From: Bradyrhizobium sp. CCGE-LA001
GTDB lineage: Bacteria; Pseudomonadota; Alphaproteobacteria; Rhizobiales; Xanthobacteraceae
Assembly (NCBI RefSeq): GCF_000296215.2
Contig: NZ_CP013949.1
Span: forward strand, 1,543,501-1,607,500
Direction of reading: 5' to 3'
Length of the DNA stretch: 64,000 nt
The first letter of the stretch is position 1, and each line of letters starts with the position of its first letter. A program made the position numbers and the translations under genes. This document shows positions 1 to 8,558 of this stretch, piece after piece. Under the pieces are notes generated by a model that was given only the letters and a program-made list of their open reading frames with translations, did no database searches and was not told the DNA's origin.

Positions 1-55
1 CCTCTACCGCGGCAGCAAGGGCGAGGGGCACGGTGAGGAGAACGGTGCGCTGCAT
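1..55 (-). CDS. 5' end of an exported protein (partial)
   Basis: Only the first 18 codons are inside the window. They read MQRTVLLTVPLALAAAVE, a typical start of a Sec signal peptide: a positive residue followed by a hydrophobic run. The start at 55 is chosen because AAGGAG lies 7 bases upstream; an ATG at 61 is too close to it. The gene begins 12 bases after the sulfite dehydrogenase stop and so is in the same operon. In SorAB-type systems this slot holds the cytochrome c subunit SorB, which accepts electrons from SorA. That identity is inferred from position only, because no CXXCH is visible here. Confidence 0.6.
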   Translation of the reverse strand, partial: MQRTVLLTVPLALAAAVE

Positions 56-67
56 GATCATTCTCCT

Positions 68-1267
68 TTAGGCCACCGTCACGCGGACCGCTTCGACGAC
101 ATTGCGTAGATAACCCGCCGGGTTCCAGCGCGGCGTGTCGGGCTGGGTCTCGCCGCCATTGCCGGTGGCGCGGACCTTGAGCTCAACGCTGCCGGCCGCG
201 AGCTTCACCGGCAGCTTCCATTCGCGGAACGCATATTTGCCGAGATCCTTGCCGAGCTTGGCGCTGGCCCAGGTCTTGCCGCCGTCGGCGGAGACCTCGA
301 CCTCCTTGATGCCCTTGCCGCCGTCGAAGGCGATGCCGCGCAGGGTGGTGCGGCCGGCCTTGAGCTTGGCGCCGCCGGGGACATTGGTGATGAAGGAGCG
401 GATCGTAAAGCGGTTGATCGGAATCGTCGCCTTCGGCGCGGTGCCGGGCTCGACCGCGTTGTTGGGCGTGTCGGGAATACGGTAGGCCGATTTCATCCAG
501 AAGCCGTCATAGACGTTGTCGATGACCGTGATCTCGTTGAGGTGCTTGACCCAGTAGGTGCCGTAATAGCCAGGCACGATCAGCCGCAACGGGAAGCCGT
601 TGAGGAACGGCAGATCCTCGCCGTTCATGCCATAGGCCAGCATCACCTCGCCGTCGGCGGCATGATCGAGATCGAGCGCCTTGACGAAGTCGGGTGTCTT
701 GTCGCTGACGGGGCCGTCCATGCCGTTGAAGGTGACCTGCTTGGCGCCGGCCTGCACGCCGGCCATCTCCAGCACCGCCTTCAGCGGTACGCCGCGCCAG
801 CGCGCACAGCCCATGGCGCCGTTGGCGAGCTGCCCGCCAGCGACGCGCGGCTCGAAGAAGCCGCGGCTGTTGCCGGAGCACTGATTGACGGCGACGATCT
901 CGGTCGCCTTCATCTTCCTGATGTCCTTCAGCGACAATTTCAGCGGCTTGTCGACCTTGCCCTTGACCTCGAGCGTGAACGTGTCGGGATCGAGATTGTA
1001 GGGCAGGTCCGAGAGGTGATAGCGCACGAAGAACGCATTGTTCGGCGTGATCGGGCCATCGTTGAACACCGCAAACGGCGTTTCGAGCTGCGGCGGGCGG
1101 CTGGTCAGGCCGATCATCGGCCGCTTCTGCGGATATTTCACCAGCGGCCGCTCGCCATTGGCAAAGGGCAGTGTGAGGTTGTCGAGCGCCAGCGCTTTGG
1201 TGGAGCTCAGTGCGGCCGCCATGGCGGCAAGGCCCGCTCCTCTGAGCAGGTCGCGTCGATCGAACAT
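68..1267 (-). CDS. sorA: SorA-type periplasmic sulfite dehydrogenase, molybdenum subunit
   Basis: A 399-residue sulfite oxidase family molybdoenzyme expected to oxidise sulfite to sulfate in the periplasm and pass electrons to a cytochrome c. A Tat signal is visible at the N-terminus (RRDLLRG at residues 4-10, then an Ala-rich stretch to about residue 27). The segment NQCSGNSRG around residue 130 matches the Mo-ligand cysteine motif (QCAGN-type) of sulfite oxidases. It is followed by GAMGCARWRGVPL near 150-162, then the C-terminal dimerisation domain. Length agrees with known SorA proteins (about 400 residues). It lies downstream of the cyclase gene and upstream of a truncated exported protein. 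Substrate is inferred from the family; related YedY-like enzymes have other substrates. Confidence 0.85.
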   Translation of the reverse strand: MFDRRDLLRGAGLAAMAAALSSTKALALDNLTLPFANGERPLVKYPQKRPMIGLTSRPPQLETPFAVFNDGPITPNNAFFVRYHLSDLPYNLDPDTFTLEVKGKVDKPLKLSLKDIRKMKATEIVAVNQCSGNSRGFFEPRVAGGQLANGAMGCARWRGVPLKAVLEMAGVQAGAKQVTFNGMDGPVSDKTPDFVKALDLDHAADGEVMLAYGMNGEDLPFLNGFPLRLIVPGYYGTYWVKHLNEITVIDNVYDGFWMKSAYRIPDTPNNAVEPGTAPKATIPINRFTIRSFITNVPGGAKLKAGRTTLRGIAFDGGKGIKEVEVSADGGKTWASAKLGKDLGKYAFREWKLPVKLAAGSVELKVRATGNGGETQPDTPRWNPAGYLRNVVEAVRVTVA

Positions 1268-1404
1268 TCTTTTCTCCTCCCGGAGCTTTTCGTTGGACCG
1301 GCGGTCATCACCACGATCCTGCGCTCATCTGTCGCAACGATCTGGATGAAGTCAATTCGTGCTTTCGCAGCGAGCCCATGCCGCTGCGTTGCAGCAGGCC
1401 GGTG

Positions 1405-3174
1405 TTACGCGGTGGTGATTTGGTCCCTTAGATTCGACCTCGTCGCGGGCTCTGCACCACTGCCACTTCGATCGACCAATGCCGCCAGCTCCCTCGCATC
1501 CGCCACCGCGCGCACGGCAAGCGGCTCGTCGCGGCCGCGGATCGCGACCTCCTGCTGCGGCAGGGCGTCGTCGGCAAGGCCGGCGCTGCGCCGGACTTCG
1601 TCCGAGACGACGGCCTCGCAGGCCAGCGTCTTGGTCATGTCCTGGAGACGGGCGGCGACGTTGACGGCATCGCCGAGCGCGGTGAAGACGACGTGATCGC
1701 GATAGCCGATGTCGCCGATGATGACCTCGCCGCCGTGAATGCCGATGCCGAAGCGGATCGGCTGGCGCAGATCGTGGCTCAGGAGCTCGTTGAGCTGGTC
1801 GATATGCGTGGCAATGCCGGCGGCCGCCTTCAGCGCCTGCCGGCAGGCGGTTTGCGGATCGGCCGTGAGCCCGAACAGCGCCAGCATGCCGTCGCCGACG
1901 AACTGGTTGGGCTGGCCGCCGTTCTCGATCACCGCTTGCGACACCGCGCCGAGGAAGCGGTTGACGATGAAGACGGTGTCGAACGGCAGCCGCTTTTCCG
2001 CCAGCTGGGTCGAGCCGCGCATGTCCACGAACAGGCTGACGAGATAACGCTCCTGGCCGATACTGGCCGAGGTCGAGGCTCCGTCCGTCGCATGCGTGTG
2101 GGGTGTGAAGAGCTGGAAGAAGGAGAGGTCGGAGGTCGGCCGCAGCTGGCAGGCTAGGCGGATCGACGGATCGGCGGTGCCGACGCGCGTGAGCACGAAG
2201 GCCTCGCGCTGCGACGGTGTCGGCAGTACGTCATGATCTCCGATGACGCGGATACGGCAGGTCGAGCAGCGGGCGCGGCCGCCACAGACGCTGGCATGGG
2301 GCACGTTGTGGCGCAGGCTTGCTTCCAGCACGGACAGGCCCTTGGGGACCCGCACCGTCTTGCCGTTGCCGTAGGACAGCGCGATCATGCCGCCGCGCCG
2401 TTCGCGCCAGGCCCGTACGCCGCGCGCCGCCAGCACCAGGGCGAGCAATCCGAAATAGCCCACGGTGAGACCGCCCGCGACGCGGTCGAGCGTATTGTTT
2501 TCTGCGACTGTGCCAACCTGACGGCGGGTGAGGTTTTGCGAACGCCAGTCCCGGTCGTCGCTCTCGATCTCGACGCTGCGGCCGCCCTGATAGATGCCGA
2601 GCAGGGACAACGTCGGGATCAGCACGGCGGCCGCGAGCAGATAGGGCGCAGCGCGGGGGAAGAATGGCTTGAGGCGGAGCCAGAAGTAAATCCCGATGCA
2701 GCCGTGCACCCAGGCGATGAGAAGCAGGATCGTCATCTGCCACAGCCGGCCCGGCGCCGCGACGAAGAACAGATAGAGCTCCTGCGGATAGAGCTTCTGA
2801 TGATCGTACAGCGTGTAGCCGAGCCGCACCCCGATCACATGTCCCATGACTAGCGCGGGGATGCTCAGGCCCAGCACTAGCTGGAGCGGTTCGATGGTCC
2901 GCCAGCGGAACTGGCGGCGCTGGTACAGCGCGTAGACGCCGAGTCCCAAATGGGTGAGCGCGGCCGTGTAGAAGATGATCGAGACGGGAAGGAACTGCCA
3001 AAAGAGTGTGTGGTAATAGACGCCGGCCTCCATGGCCTCGACCGAGATGTTGCCGAGCGCATGATTGAGGAAGTGGCTGACCACGTAGGCAAACAGGATG
3101 ATTCCGCAGACGAGCCGCACCTGCCGCACGCTGGTGGCACGGACGGCGGACATCTGTATGGGAGCGGTGGCCAT
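1405..3174 (-). CDS. Membrane adenylate cyclase with heme-type anchor and [2Fe-2S] ferredoxin domain
   Basis: 589 residues in three parts. Residues about 20-255 hold six hydrophobic segments with several membrane histidines (H34, H38, H75, H112, H157), resembling the succinate-dehydrogenase-like diheme anchor described for Sinorhizobium CyaC. Residues about 262-355 are a plant-type ferredoxin domain with C297, C303, C306 and C342. Residues about 375-560 are a class III cyclase domain with metal-binding Asp in FVDMRGST and FVGDG and the NVAAR transition-state motif. The usual purine-specifying Lys appears as Gln (QFVGDG), and the second specificity position is Thr. The likely role is making cAMP in response to quinone or redox state. 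It ends 137 bases upstream of sorA on the same strand. Substrate and heme content are inferred. Confidence 0.85.
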   Translation of the reverse strand: MATAPIQMSAVRATSVRQVRLVCGIILFAYVVSHFLNHALGNISVEAMEAGVYYHTLFWQFLPVSIIFYTAALTHLGLGVYALYQRRQFRWRTIEPLQLVLGLSIPALVMGHVIGVRLGYTLYDHQKLYPQELYLFFVAAPGRLWQMTILLLIAWVHGCIGIYFWLRLKPFFPRAAPYLLAAAVLIPTLSLLGIYQGGRSVEIESDDRDWRSQNLTRRQVGTVAENNTLDRVAGGLTVGYFGLLALVLAARGVRAWRERRGGMIALSYGNGKTVRVPKGLSVLEASLRHNVPHASVCGGRARCSTCRIRVIGDHDVLPTPSQREAFVLTRVGTADPSIRLACQLRPTSDLSFFQLFTPHTHATDGASTSASIGQERYLVSLFVDMRGSTQLAEKRLPFDTVFIVNRFLGAVSQAVIENGGQPNQFVGDGMLALFGLTADPQTACRQALKAAAGIATHIDQLNELLSHDLRQPIRFGIGIHGGEVIIGDIGYRDHVVFTALGDAVNVAARLQDMTKTLACEAVVSDEVRRSAGLADDALPQQEVAIRGRDEPLAVRAVADARELAALVDRSGSGAEPATRSNLRDQITTA

Positions 3175-3378
3175 GATTCGATTGTATCAGTTCATGAAAG
3201 ACAACAGCCAGCGTAGCGTTTAATTCCAGATGTGGACAGGTTGTGAGGTCACATGCCTGGGAAGATGCCTCACCCCGTGGTTATTGGTCCCGGGTCGCGC
3301 TTCGCTTGCCCAGGACGACACCTGTTGGGGGGACTCCCCACATTGACTCCCCCTCCCAAGTCGGGGAAAAGCGCGGCC
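3175..3378. other. Intergenic gap with degenerate repeat debris
   Basis: This divergent gap between the cyclase and the glycosyltransferase contains a fragment at about 3289-3322 (CCCGGGTCGCGCTTCGCTTG and flank) resembling a Bradyrhizobium intergenic repeat, and a G/C-rich inverted stretch at about 3329-3358. The glycosyltransferase frame is open upstream to 3253, but the residues encoded there derive from this repeat debris and look non-coding. No confident promoter is visible. Confidence 0.5.
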
Positions 3379-5031
3379 GTGACGATCGCTCCCGACATCT
3401 CCACGAGGCGAGACGGCGCCGAACGCCGTGTCATCGTTATCGCCTTGCTCGTCATCGCCGCGATGACCGTGCTGCGCATCGTCTATGCCTCCGCGATCGA
3501 GCTGCGCACCGACGAGGCCTATTACTGGACCTGGTCGAAGGAAACGGCGCTCAGCTTCCTCGATCATCCGCCGGGCATCGCCTGGCTGATCCGCTTCGGC
3601 ACTGCGATCTTCGGTGACACTGCGCTCGGCGTCCGCTTCGGCGGCATCGTCGCGATGCTGGTGACGCAGCTTCTGCTCGCGGACATCGTTCGTCGCCTGA
3701 CGCATGATGCGCGCGCCGTGATGCTTGCGGTGCTGATGCCGGAGGCCGCGCTCTATTACGGCCTGCTGATGGCCAAGGTCGCGCCCGATGTCGCGATGAT
3801 CCCGTTTGCGGTGGCGATGATGTGGTCGCTGGTGCGGCTGGCGCAGGGCGGCGACGGCCGCTGGTGGCTGGCGGCCGGGCTGTTCGCGGGCCTTTCGATG
3901 CTGTCGAAATTCACCGCGATCATGTTCGCGCCAGCGATTGCCGCCTTTCTGCTGGTGCCGGATTGGCGCTGGCGCTGGCTGCGCAGTCCTTACCCCTATC
4001 TCGCCGTACTGGTCGCGATCGCGGTGTTCTCGCCGGTACTGATCTGGAACGCGCAGCATGACTGGGCCTCGTTCCGCTTCCAGGGCGTACGCGCCACCGC
4101 CAATTACGGCGTCTCGCTGCGCACGATAGGCGACTACATCGGCCTGCAATTCGGCCTGGTCGGCTTCGTCATGCTGCCGGTGGTGTTGACCGGGCTGGTG
4201 CTGATGGCGTGGCGCGGCTATCGCACGCGCGAGCCGGTCGCGATCCTGCTCTCGACCGCGGTGCTGGTGCCGTTTCTCTACTTCTTCTTCAAGTCGCTGA
4301 CGCTCCGTGTCGGCGACACCTGGCCGATGTTCATGTGGCCGGTCGGATTTGCCGCCGCCGCCATCAACCTCGTAGCGATGATGAAGGAGGGATGGCCGGC
4401 CCGGATGATCAGATCGTCGCTGTTCTGGGCCAATACGGCGGTGGTCTCGGGCATCGCCTTCGTCGTCATCGTGTTCCTCTATTACGTCGCCGCGCCCTGG
4501 AATCTTCTCGGCAAGATCGATCCGATCGGCGCCGAAGCCGGCTACGGGCAGGTCGCCGCGCGTGCGCAGGCCGCGCTCGACGAGACCGGCGCGACCTGGA
4601 TCGCGACCACGGACTACCGCACCTACGCCATGATGCGCTGGCTGTTCAGGGGGCGGGTGCCGGTGGTCGAGATCAACGAACGCGGCCGCTTCCAGGATTT
4701 CCGCGATCCCGGCATGGACAGGATCAGGGGCCGCGCCGGCATCTATGTCGGCCGCGAGCCGGACAACCGTTCGTCGCTGTGGGAGAACATCCCGGCCAAA
4801 CGCGAGCAGCTCGGCAGAGTCGAACGCAGCTGGCGCGGCCGCGTGATGGACACCTATGTGCTGGAAAAGCTCACCGGCTGGACCCCGGAGCTGTCACCGC
4901 CGAAGGATTCGCCGCTGTTTCAGTGGAAGGTGCTGGCGGGGGAATTCGAGAAACGGGAGCGCACAGCCAGCGCGACGCGCTCCTCTTTCCTTCTCCCCTT
5001 GTGGGAGAAGGTGGCGCGAAGCGCCGGATGA
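3379..5031 (+). CDS. GT39/ArnT-like membrane glycosyltransferase
   Basis: About 550 residues. The N-terminal loop carries the family signature RTDEAYYWTWSKE followed by LDHPPGIAWLIRFGT: the acidic catalytic DE pair and the DHPP motif typical of GT39/GT83 enzymes that transfer sugars from polyprenyl phosphate. Around ten hydrophobic helices follow, then a soluble C-terminal part. The GTG at 3379 is preferred to an ATG at 3253, because the upstream 42 residues are repeat-derived and GGGGAAAAG precedes the GTG. The last 15 or so residues (SSFLLPLWEKVARSAG) are encoded by an intergenic palindromic repeat, which supplies the stop. Donor and acceptor are unknown. Confidence 0.8.
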   Translation: MTIAPDISTRRDGAERRVIVIALLVIAAMTVLRIVYASAIELRTDEAYYWTWSKETALSFLDHPPGIAWLIRFGTAIFGDTALGVRFGGIVAMLVTQLLLADIVRRLTHDARAVMLAVLMPEAALYYGLLMAKVAPDVAMIPFAVAMMWSLVRLAQGGDGRWWLAAGLFAGLSMLSKFTAIMFAPAIAAFLLVPDWRWRWLRSPYPYLAVLVAIAVFSPVLIWNAQHDWASFRFQGVRATANYGVSLRTIGDYIGLQFGLVGFVMLPVVLTGLVLMAWRGYRTREPVAILLSTAVLVPFLYFFFKSLTLRVGDTWPMFMWPVGFAAAAINLVAMMKEGWPARMIRSSLFWANTAVVSGIAFVVIVFLYYVAAPWNLLGKIDPIGAEAGYGQVAARAQAALDETGATWIATTDYRTYAMMRWLFRGRVPVVEINERGRFQDFRDPGMDRIRGRAGIYVGREPDNRSSLWENIPAKREQLGRVERSWRGRVMDTYVLEKLTGWTPELSPPKDSPLFQWKVLAGEFEKRERTASATRSSFLLPLWEKVARSAG

Positions 5032-5141
5032 GGGGTATCGCTCCGCGGACACGACTGCGAGGGCTTACGTGCGGAGAGATACCCCTCACCCGTCTCGCCG
5101 CTTTGCGGCGAGCCACCCTCTCCCACAAGGGGAGAGGGTGA
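4990..5141. repeat. Long palindromic repeat, family A, copy 1
   Basis: About 150 bases with nested inverted arms. The outer arm CTTCTCCCCTTGTGGGAGAA pairs with CTCTCCCACAAGGGGAGAG at the far end, and the inner arm GGATGAGGGGT pairs with ACCCCTCA. Similar copies occur at 23311-23452 and 27374-27524. This copy lies between convergent genes and overlaps the 3' end of the glycosyltransferase gene. Confidence 0.9.
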
Positions 5142-5154
5142 GTCGCACGACGAG

Positions 5155-6183
5155 TTACTCGTCCTCATCCTTCTTCCGCAGCAGATCCGTCGCGAGATCG
5201 GCCAGCTTCGGCGGCGGCAGCGCTGCGAATGGCAGCGGCCGCGTGACGTCGATCGCGGCCAGCCCCAGCCGCGCCGTCAACAAGCCGTTGAGCACGCCTT
5301 CGCCCAGCCGCTGCGACAGCTTTGCCGCAATGCCATGGCCGAGCATCTGCTGCACCAGGCTGTCGCTCGCGGCCATGCCGCCGGTGATGGCGAGATGGGC
5401 GATGACGTGGCGGAGCAGGCGGATCATGCCGAGCGCGCCGGGACGGCCGCCGTAGAGATAGGCGAGTTGCCGGATCAGGCGCAGTGCGGCGACGAAGACA
5501 AACAGCACGTCGATCGCCGCGCGCGGGCTTACCGCGGTGACGATCGAGACCTTTTGCGCGGCCGAGGACACCAGCCGCCGCGCCTCGGCGTCCAGCGGCG
5601 ACATCAACTCGCGCTCGGCGAGCCGGATCATGTCGGCGCCGTCGATGATCTCACCGGCATGGCTCTCCAGCTTGGCGCGGGCGCGGGCGAGCTGGGGGTT
5701 TTGATGCGCAATGTCGAGGAGGTCCTGCACGATGATGCGGCTCTCCTTGCGATCATCGCTGGCGAGCACCGCAGCCGCCCGCTGATGCAGCTTCTCGATG
5801 GTCGCAAGCCGCGCCAGGCCGAACGCTTCGCGCCCGATCACCACCGCGAGCGCAAGCGCGGTGACGAATGCAAAGGCAAGTCCGACGAAGCCGAGCGTTT
5901 CGCTGCGCGCAAACAGATCCTCGATCAGATGGACCACGCCGAGCCCGACCCCGAGCAGCGTCAGCCCGGCAAGACCCGACCAGAACAGCGTGCCCCAGGG
6001 AAAGCCGCGCCGCGCCGGACGCGCGGCTTGAACCGGCACCGGCAGCGTGGCCGGATCGGGCTCCGGGGTGATCTGGATGGTGGCGCGGCCGAGCCGGCTG
6101 ATCTCATCGGCCTCGGTGACGACGACGCCGGGATCGTCGAGCCGGAACGTCGCCGGCCGCCGCTGCTGGGATCGCTCGGTCAT
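5155..6183 (-). CDS. ycjF: YcjF family membrane protein (TIGR01620, DUF697)
   Basis: 342 residues. A charged N-terminal region (about 1-65) is followed by two hydrophobic helices (about 70-95 and 98-120), a helical middle, and a C-terminal DUF697-type hydrophobic region with the Gly/Ala-rich segment around GGMAASDSL and VLNGLLTARLGLAAID. This order is that of the YcjF/TIGR01620 family, which is genetically linked to the YcjX GTPase-like protein. Its start overlaps the ycjX stop by four bases (ATGA), so the two are translationally coupled. Cellular role is not established; envelope stress has been proposed for the pair in enterobacteria. Confidence 0.85.
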   Translation of the reverse strand: MTERSQQRRPATFRLDDPGVVVTEADEISRLGRATIQITPEPDPATLPVPVQAARPARRGFPWGTLFWSGLAGLTLLGVGLGVVHLIEDLFARSETLGFVGLAFAFVTALALAVVIGREAFGLARLATIEKLHQRAAAVLASDDRKESRIIVQDLLDIAHQNPQLARARAKLESHAGEIIDGADMIRLAERELMSPLDAEARRLVSSAAQKVSIVTAVSPRAAIDVLFVFVAALRLIRQLAYLYGGRPGALGMIRLLRHVIAHLAITGGMAASDSLVQQMLGHGIAAKLSQRLGEGVLNGLLTARLGLAAIDVTRPLPFAALPPPKLADLATDLLRKKDEDE

Positions 6184-7649
6184 GACAGCTTGTCTCCGAT
6201 CAGGAACTGCAGGGCACGGTCGAGGCGGATGTGTGGTAGCGCCGGCGCTTCGGTGCCCTCGGGCTCAAGCTTCGGCGGCCGGAAGCGCAGGAAGCGGAAG
6301 TCGCTGCTCCCGGCGGCCTGCGTCGAGAGCCCGCGGAACGAATCCGTGCCGTTGAACAACGGTTCGGGATCCAGCGGCAGATCGCCCGGAAAGGTCGCGA
6401 CCTCGGTGTTGCCGTCGAACAATTCGCCGCCGGCGCTCTCGCCCGCGGCCGGTGTTCCCAGGATCGACGGCAGTTTGTCGCGGCCATGCGCCACCTGTGC
6501 CTCGCGCGTCGCGCGCACGGCGGCGAGCGCGACGACGTCGATCGCCGCGCCGGTATTTTCCGCACGCGCAACCGCGCGTGTGACGGCACGGCGCAGCACG
6601 GCCTCGAGCCGGTCGTGGCTGGAATGATGTAGGTGATCGGCCTTGGTCGCCGCGAACAGGATGCGGTCGATGCGCGGCCGGAACAGGCTTGAGAGCAAGG
6701 TACTGCGGCCGATGTTGAAGCAATCGAGAATGCCGGCAAGCGCGGCTTCGAGATCGTGCAGCGCCTCCGGGCCGGAGTTGAATGCGGCGAGCGCGTCGGC
6801 CAGCACGATCTGGCGATCGAGGCGCGCGAAATGATCGCGGAAGAACGGCCGCACCACCATGTCCTTGTAGGCCTCAAAGCGGCGCACCATCATCGCCCAG
6901 AGCGAGCCGTCCGGCGCTTGCCTGCCCGCGGGCACGTCAAGCGGCGCGAAGGTCAGTGCCGGGGTGTCGGCGAGATTGCCGGGCATCAGGAAGCGGCCGG
7001 GCGGCAGCAGGCTCATCGCGAAGCGCTCGTCGCGGCAGGCGCGCAGATAATTGGTGAAGAGCTTTGCGGCCGTCAGCGTTGCCTGCTCGTCCTCGCGTGC
7101 CTCGGGCTTGAGTGTCGCCAGATGCGCGTGCCAGTCCGCGGCCAAATGCGCACGCGGTGCTTCGCGTGACAGCGCGAGGCTTTCCGCCGACCATTGCTCG
7201 TAGCTCTTCTGGAGCAGCGGCAGGTCCAGCAGCCATTCGCCGGGATAGTCGACGATGTCGAGCGTCAGGGTGCGGTCGGCGCCGTTCGGGCGCTGATAGT
7301 CGATGACGAGCCTGAGCTCGCTGATGTCGACGGTCGAGTTCGGCCAGCGCCGCTCCTCGATCAGCGCGCGCAGATGGTTCTCATACGCAAAGCGCGGCAC
7401 GGCATCGTCGGGCTGTGGCGTCAGATATGCCCGCGCGATCCGGCCCGAGGCATAGGCCTCGAACACCGGAAACCTGCCGCCACGGGTGAGGCCATGGATC
7501 AGCGCGGTGATGAACACCGTCTTGCCGGCGCGCGAGAGACCGGTCACCCCGAGCCGCACCGTCGGATTGAAGAAGTGCTCGCCATAGTCGATCAGCGCCC
7601 GCGCCGATTGCCGCGCTTCTTCGACCATATCTTGGAAACTGAATGCCAT
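6180..7649 (-). CDS. ycjX: YcjX family P-loop NTPase (DUF463)
   Basis: 489 residues with a Walker A motif GLSRAGKT at residues 37-44, a Walker B-like DIVDYPGEW segment, and TKADHLHH, which resembles the base-recognition motif of GTPases. This arrangement and length fit the YcjX/DUF463 family. It is the first gene of a two-gene operon with ycjF. The family is predicted to bind GTP, but its function is uncertain. The gap of about 180 bases to the divergent hemolysin III gene (7650-7826) should hold both promoters; nothing specific was recognised there. Confidence 0.88.
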   Translation of the reverse strand: MAFSFQDMVEEARQSARALIDYGEHFFNPTVRLGVTGLSRAGKTVFITALIHGLTRGGRFPVFEAYASGRIARAYLTPQPDDAVPRFAYENHLRALIEERRWPNSTVDISELRLVIDYQRPNGADRTLTLDIVDYPGEWLLDLPLLQKSYEQWSAESLALSREAPRAHLAADWHAHLATLKPEAREDEQATLTAAKLFTNYLRACRDERFAMSLLPPGRFLMPGNLADTPALTFAPLDVPAGRQAPDGSLWAMMVRRFEAYKDMVVRPFFRDHFARLDRQIVLADALAAFNSGPEALHDLEAALAGILDCFNIGRSTLLSSLFRPRIDRILFAATKADHLHHSSHDRLEAVLRRAVTRAVARAENTGAAIDVVALAAVRATREAQVAHGRDKLPSILGTPAAGESAGGELFDGNTEVATFPGDLPLDPEPLFNGTDSFRGLSTQAAGSSDFRFLRFRPPKLEPEGTEAPALPHIRLDRALQFLIGDKLS

Positions 7650-7826
7650 ATGAACGTTAACTGATCTCGGGCGGGCGGGATGTGTGACCGTTCACAAAAG
7701 TGGCAATTGCGTGAGGAAAATCAAGTTTCATACTTCCACCGCCTTTGTCGGCAAACAGCGGTTTGAACGACGCGCCGGTCCCGAAAGACCCATAGAAAAG
7801 GGCATTGCCAAGCTTTGCGGATTGCC

Positions 7827-8522
7827 ATGACCGTCTTCCAGCTGAAACAGTTTGCATCCACCTCCGTCCACGCCGCAGCCGACGTGATCGGCTGGAACTA
7901 TGATCGTGCCGAGCTGATCGCCGACGGCATCATCCATGGGATCGGCGTGCTCTCCGGCATCATTGCCGCGACCGTGCTGGTGGTGCTGACGGCGATCTAT
8001 GCCGACGCGACAGACGTCGTCGGCGTCTCGATCTATGTCGCGGGCCTGATCTCGATGCTGGTGCTGTCGGCGACCTATAATCTATGGCCGGTGTCGCCGG
8101 CCAAATGGCTGCTGCGGCGGTTCGACCATTCGGCGATCTATCTCCTGATCGCGGCGACCTACACTCCGTTCATCCTAGAGGTGAAGGATAGCGTGTTCGC
8201 GCTGATGCTGCTCGCGGGTGTCTGGTGCGTGGCGTTCCTCGGCATCGTGCTGAAGCTGCTCTATCCCGGCCGGTTCGACCGGGTCTCGGTCGGCATCTAT
8301 CTCGCGATGGGCTGGAGCGGCGTGATGCTCTATGGCCCCGTGGTCAGGGCGTTGCCCGCGCTGGCGCTCGGCTTCATCCTGGCGGGCGGCCTGCTCTACA
8401 GCTTCGGCGTGATCTTCCACGCCTGGCGGCGGCTGCGCTTCCAGAATGCGATCTGGCACGGCTTTGTCTTGGCCGGCGCGGCGTGCCATTATACCGCGGT
8501 GCTCGACCTCGTGTTGAGCTGA
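7827..8522 (+). CDS. Hemolysin III / PAQR-family membrane protein
   Basis: About 231 residues and seven hydrophobic segments. Conserved family features are visible: ELIADGIIHGIGVLSG near the N-terminus, RRFDHSAIYLLIAATYTPF in the middle, and IWHGFVLAGAACHYTAVL at the end. The His and Asp residues in these segments form the putative metal site of the PAQR/TrhA (YqfA) group. An ATG at 7827 is taken as start; an in-frame TTG at 7815 is possible. The hemolysin name is historical; a membrane homeostasis role is known for some bacterial members. The SDR gene follows after 36 bases. Confidence 0.88.
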   Translation: MTVFQLKQFASTSVHAAADVIGWNYDRAELIADGIIHGIGVLSGIIAATVLVVLTAIYADATDVVGVSIYVAGLISMLVLSATYNLWPVSPAKWLLRRFDHSAIYLLIAATYTPFILEVKDSVFALMLLAGVWCVAFLGIVLKLLYPGRFDRVSVGIYLAMGWSGVMLYGPVVRALPALALGFILAGGLLYSFGVIFHAWRRLRFQNAIWHGFVLAGAACHYTAVLDLVLS

Positions 8523-8558
8523 GCACGAACAAAACGCGGTATTCAGAGGAGACGTCGC

